Origin: Myroides phaeus
GTDB lineage: Bacteria > Bacteroidota > Bacteroidia > Flavobacteriales > Flavobacteriaceae
NCBI RefSeq assembly: GCF_009799805.1
Contig: NZ_CP047050.1
Span: forward strand, 2,742,001 to 2,806,000
Reading direction: 5' to 3'
Length of the DNA stretch: 64,000 bases
The position numbers were made by a program, and so were the translations under genes. The notes under the pieces are model-generated. The model worked only from the letters and a program-made list of their open reading frames with translations. It was not told the origin of the DNA and made no database searches. Each line of letters starts with the position of its first letter. Positions within the stretch are counted from its first letter, which is position 1. Shown piece by piece: positions 62,918 through 64,000 of the stretch.

Positions 62918-63184
62918 TTAAAACCACCCTTTTTTATTAACCTGGTACGTTTGGTAAAACTCCTCATCGGTTTTTGTCAAATAAATAATTCCTTCTATTA
63001 ATCCCAGAATTGACAATACTCCACAACTACATATACTAATTATCAATTGAATTATTCCTTCTTTAGTATATCCTAAATAGAATTTATGAACTCCCAGAGA
63101 TCCTAATAATATTCCCAATATACCTGCAATAACCCTCTTGTTTTCTTGTTGTGGCACATTGCTACTTTGTCTTTTTTGTTCCAT
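62918..63184 (-). CDS. TM2-domain membrane protein, copy 1
   Basis: An 88-residue protein with the TM2 signature: a short polar N-terminus, first helix I-A-G-I-L-G-I-L-L-G-S-L-G, then V-H-K-F-Y-L-G-Y-T-K-E-G (conserved H-x-F-Y-L-G) and a second helix, ending in a charged tail with Q-V-N-K-K-G-W-F. TM2 proteins are small inner-membrane proteins of unknown function. The gene at 63397 encodes a close paralogue with the same C-terminus. Confidence 0.9.
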   Translation of the reverse strand: MEQKRQSSNVPQQENKRVIAGILGILLGSLGVHKFYLGYTKEGIIQLIISICSCGVLSILGLIEGIIYLTKTDEEFYQTYQVNKKGWF

Positions 63185-63396
63185 AATGTTATATATTTTT
63201 TAACCAAAAATAACAAAACATCATTGATTAGCAATATTTTAAAAAACAATTTTAACTTATATCAAAAAGAAAAACTTATCAAATAGCCACTTTTTAGCAG
63301 TAATAAATCCTGTTCTACCCTTGTAAATAAAGGGCTGACATAAAATTTCATCATCTTTTAAAAAAGTGTGATTTTTATAAAAAAACACTTAATTAA

Positions 63397-63756
63397 TTAG
63401 AACCATCCTTTTTTATTCACTTGATATATCTGATAAAATTCCTCATCTGATTTTGTCAAATAAACTATTCCTTCTATTATTCCCAAAATCCCCAAAGTAC
63501 CACAAGAGAAAAGTGTAATTAATATCTGGATAATTCCTTCTGTGGTATAACCTAAATAAAACTTATGAACTCCCCATGGACCAAGGAAAATTCCCAACAA
63601 TCCTGCTGCAATTTTCTTGTTGTCAATAGGTGCTCCATTGTTGTTATTTCTGTTGTAATTCCCATAGTTATTACTTCCTTGGTTTGCCGACGAATTACTG
63701 TAATGAGACTGTTGACCTTCTTGATTGTTCTCGTTTGGTTGATTTACTAAATGCAT
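63397..63756 (-). CDS. TM2-domain membrane protein, copy 2, with N/Q-rich N-terminus
   Basis: From ATG 63756 (MHLVNQPNENNQEGQQ) the product has 119 residues. The first 50 are a low-complexity N/Q/G/S/Y stretch (Y-G-N-Y-N-R-N-N-N-N-G), then the TM2 domain with G-V-H-K-F-Y-L-G-Y-T-T-E-G and the same tail Y-Q-V-N-K-K-G-W-F as the neighbouring copy. The asparagine-rich extension resembles sequences that self-associate. A 212-base gap separates the two paralogues; they arose by tandem duplication. Function unknown. Confidence 0.88.
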   Translation of the reverse strand: MHLVNQPNENNQEGQQSHYSNSSANQGSNNYGNYNRNNNNGAPIDNKKIAAGLLGIFLGPWGVHKFYLGYTTEGIIQILITLFSCGTLGILGIIEGIVYLTKSDEEFYQIYQVNKKGWF

Positions 63757-64000
63757 AACGTTCTTTTTATACAAATATACAATCTTGCACATTTTGTGCA
63801 ATTTTTTTTAAAAAACAACTCTAATCCACAGACAACTCTACTCTTTGTTCTTACCAATAAATACATTTTGACACTTTTGCTAATATTATCCTTCAATAGG
63901 CCTTAATCTCTACTAAAATCGTACATATTACAAAAAACACCCTTTTGTCCGTAAACAACCATTTTAAACTATTAGGCATAATTTTTAATTTCCAGTAACA
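63757..64000. other. Right-end intergenic segment
   Basis: A+T-rich sequence upstream of the TM2 gene. It should hold that gene's promoter; no recognised box or gene is visible up to the window edge. Confidence 0.35.

Noticed and set aside
1..64000. tRNA, rRNA, tmRNA and insertion sequences
   Set aside because: Looked for cloverleaf-like GC-rich segments, rRNA core sequences and transposase frames; none were recognised.

Overview
The window looks like chromosomal DNA of a Flavobacteriaceae bacterium (phylum Bacteroidota), most likely Myroides or a close relative. The evidence is the very A+T-rich composition, repeated Bacteroidota-type promoter boxes (TAnnTTTG, often TACATTTG or TATATTTG), and family content typical of the group: the threonine operon with a fused aspartokinase/homoserine dehydrogenase, a CusA-type exporter with a DUF3347 partner, TM2 proteins and WYL and SMI1/KNR4 proteins. 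The genus is an inference. No rRNA, tRNA, CRISPR array, prophage or insertion sequence was seen.

Layout. 1-1.2 kb: the 5' end of a long secreted surface protein (minus strand), then about 1 kb of AT-rich spacer. 2.2-7.3 kb: an AraC regulator followed by a TolC / HlyD / MFS tripartite exporter. 7.3-8.1 kb: a TauE/SafE permease. 8.3-11.4 kb: a PadR regulator followed by four small membrane-protein genes in an A-B-A-B tandem array whose starts and N-terminal halves are nearly identical while the membrane halves differ. 11.5-13.2 kb: a metallo-hydrolase and a thioredoxin-like lipoprotein. 13.3-20.8 kb: a defence-like accessory stretch with a PLD/helicase/DUF3427 protein, an unknown protein, a protein with uracil-glycosylase-like motifs, and an AbiE-type toxin-antitoxin pair whose promoter carries two palindromic operator candidates. 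21.6-26.8 kb: a cluster of SMI1/KNR4 proteins, a small hydrolase, a WYL regulator and a protein made of six 20-residue repeats.

26.9-31.8 kb: thrA-thrB-thrC, preceded by a Thr/Ser/Ile-rich leader ORF that points to translation-coupled control. 32.0-34.1 kb: AraC regulator plus Bcr/CflA-type exporter. 34.1-36.3 kb: lipoprotein, small unknown protein and a porin. 37.1-45.4 kb: a copper/silver-type efflux locus (Met/Cys-rich secreted peptide, CusA, CusC, CusB with added metal-binding domains, DUF3347 lipoprotein). 45.8-48.2 kb: unknown membrane and exported proteins. 49.0-50.8 kb: a cold-shock-type cluster (RhlE-like RNA helicase and two cold-shock-domain proteins) behind a long leader. 50.9-55.3 kb: an unknown protein, a TPR sensor kinase and a repeat protein. 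55.7-56.3 kb: a nitroreductase gene broken by one in-frame stop. 56.4-63.8 kb: an RclC-like membrane protein with an AraC regulator, an acyl-CoA thioesterase, a lipoprotein, a divergent LysR/MFS pair, a possible structured RNA and two TM2 proteins.

The most interesting signals are the mosaic PadR-linked A-B-A-B array; an array of 11-bp CGAAC iterons found at two non-coding sites 24 kb apart with the same geometry; the thr leader peptide, whose start lies almost on its own promoter; the double palindrome over the AbiE promoter; and the nitroreductase nonsense allele.
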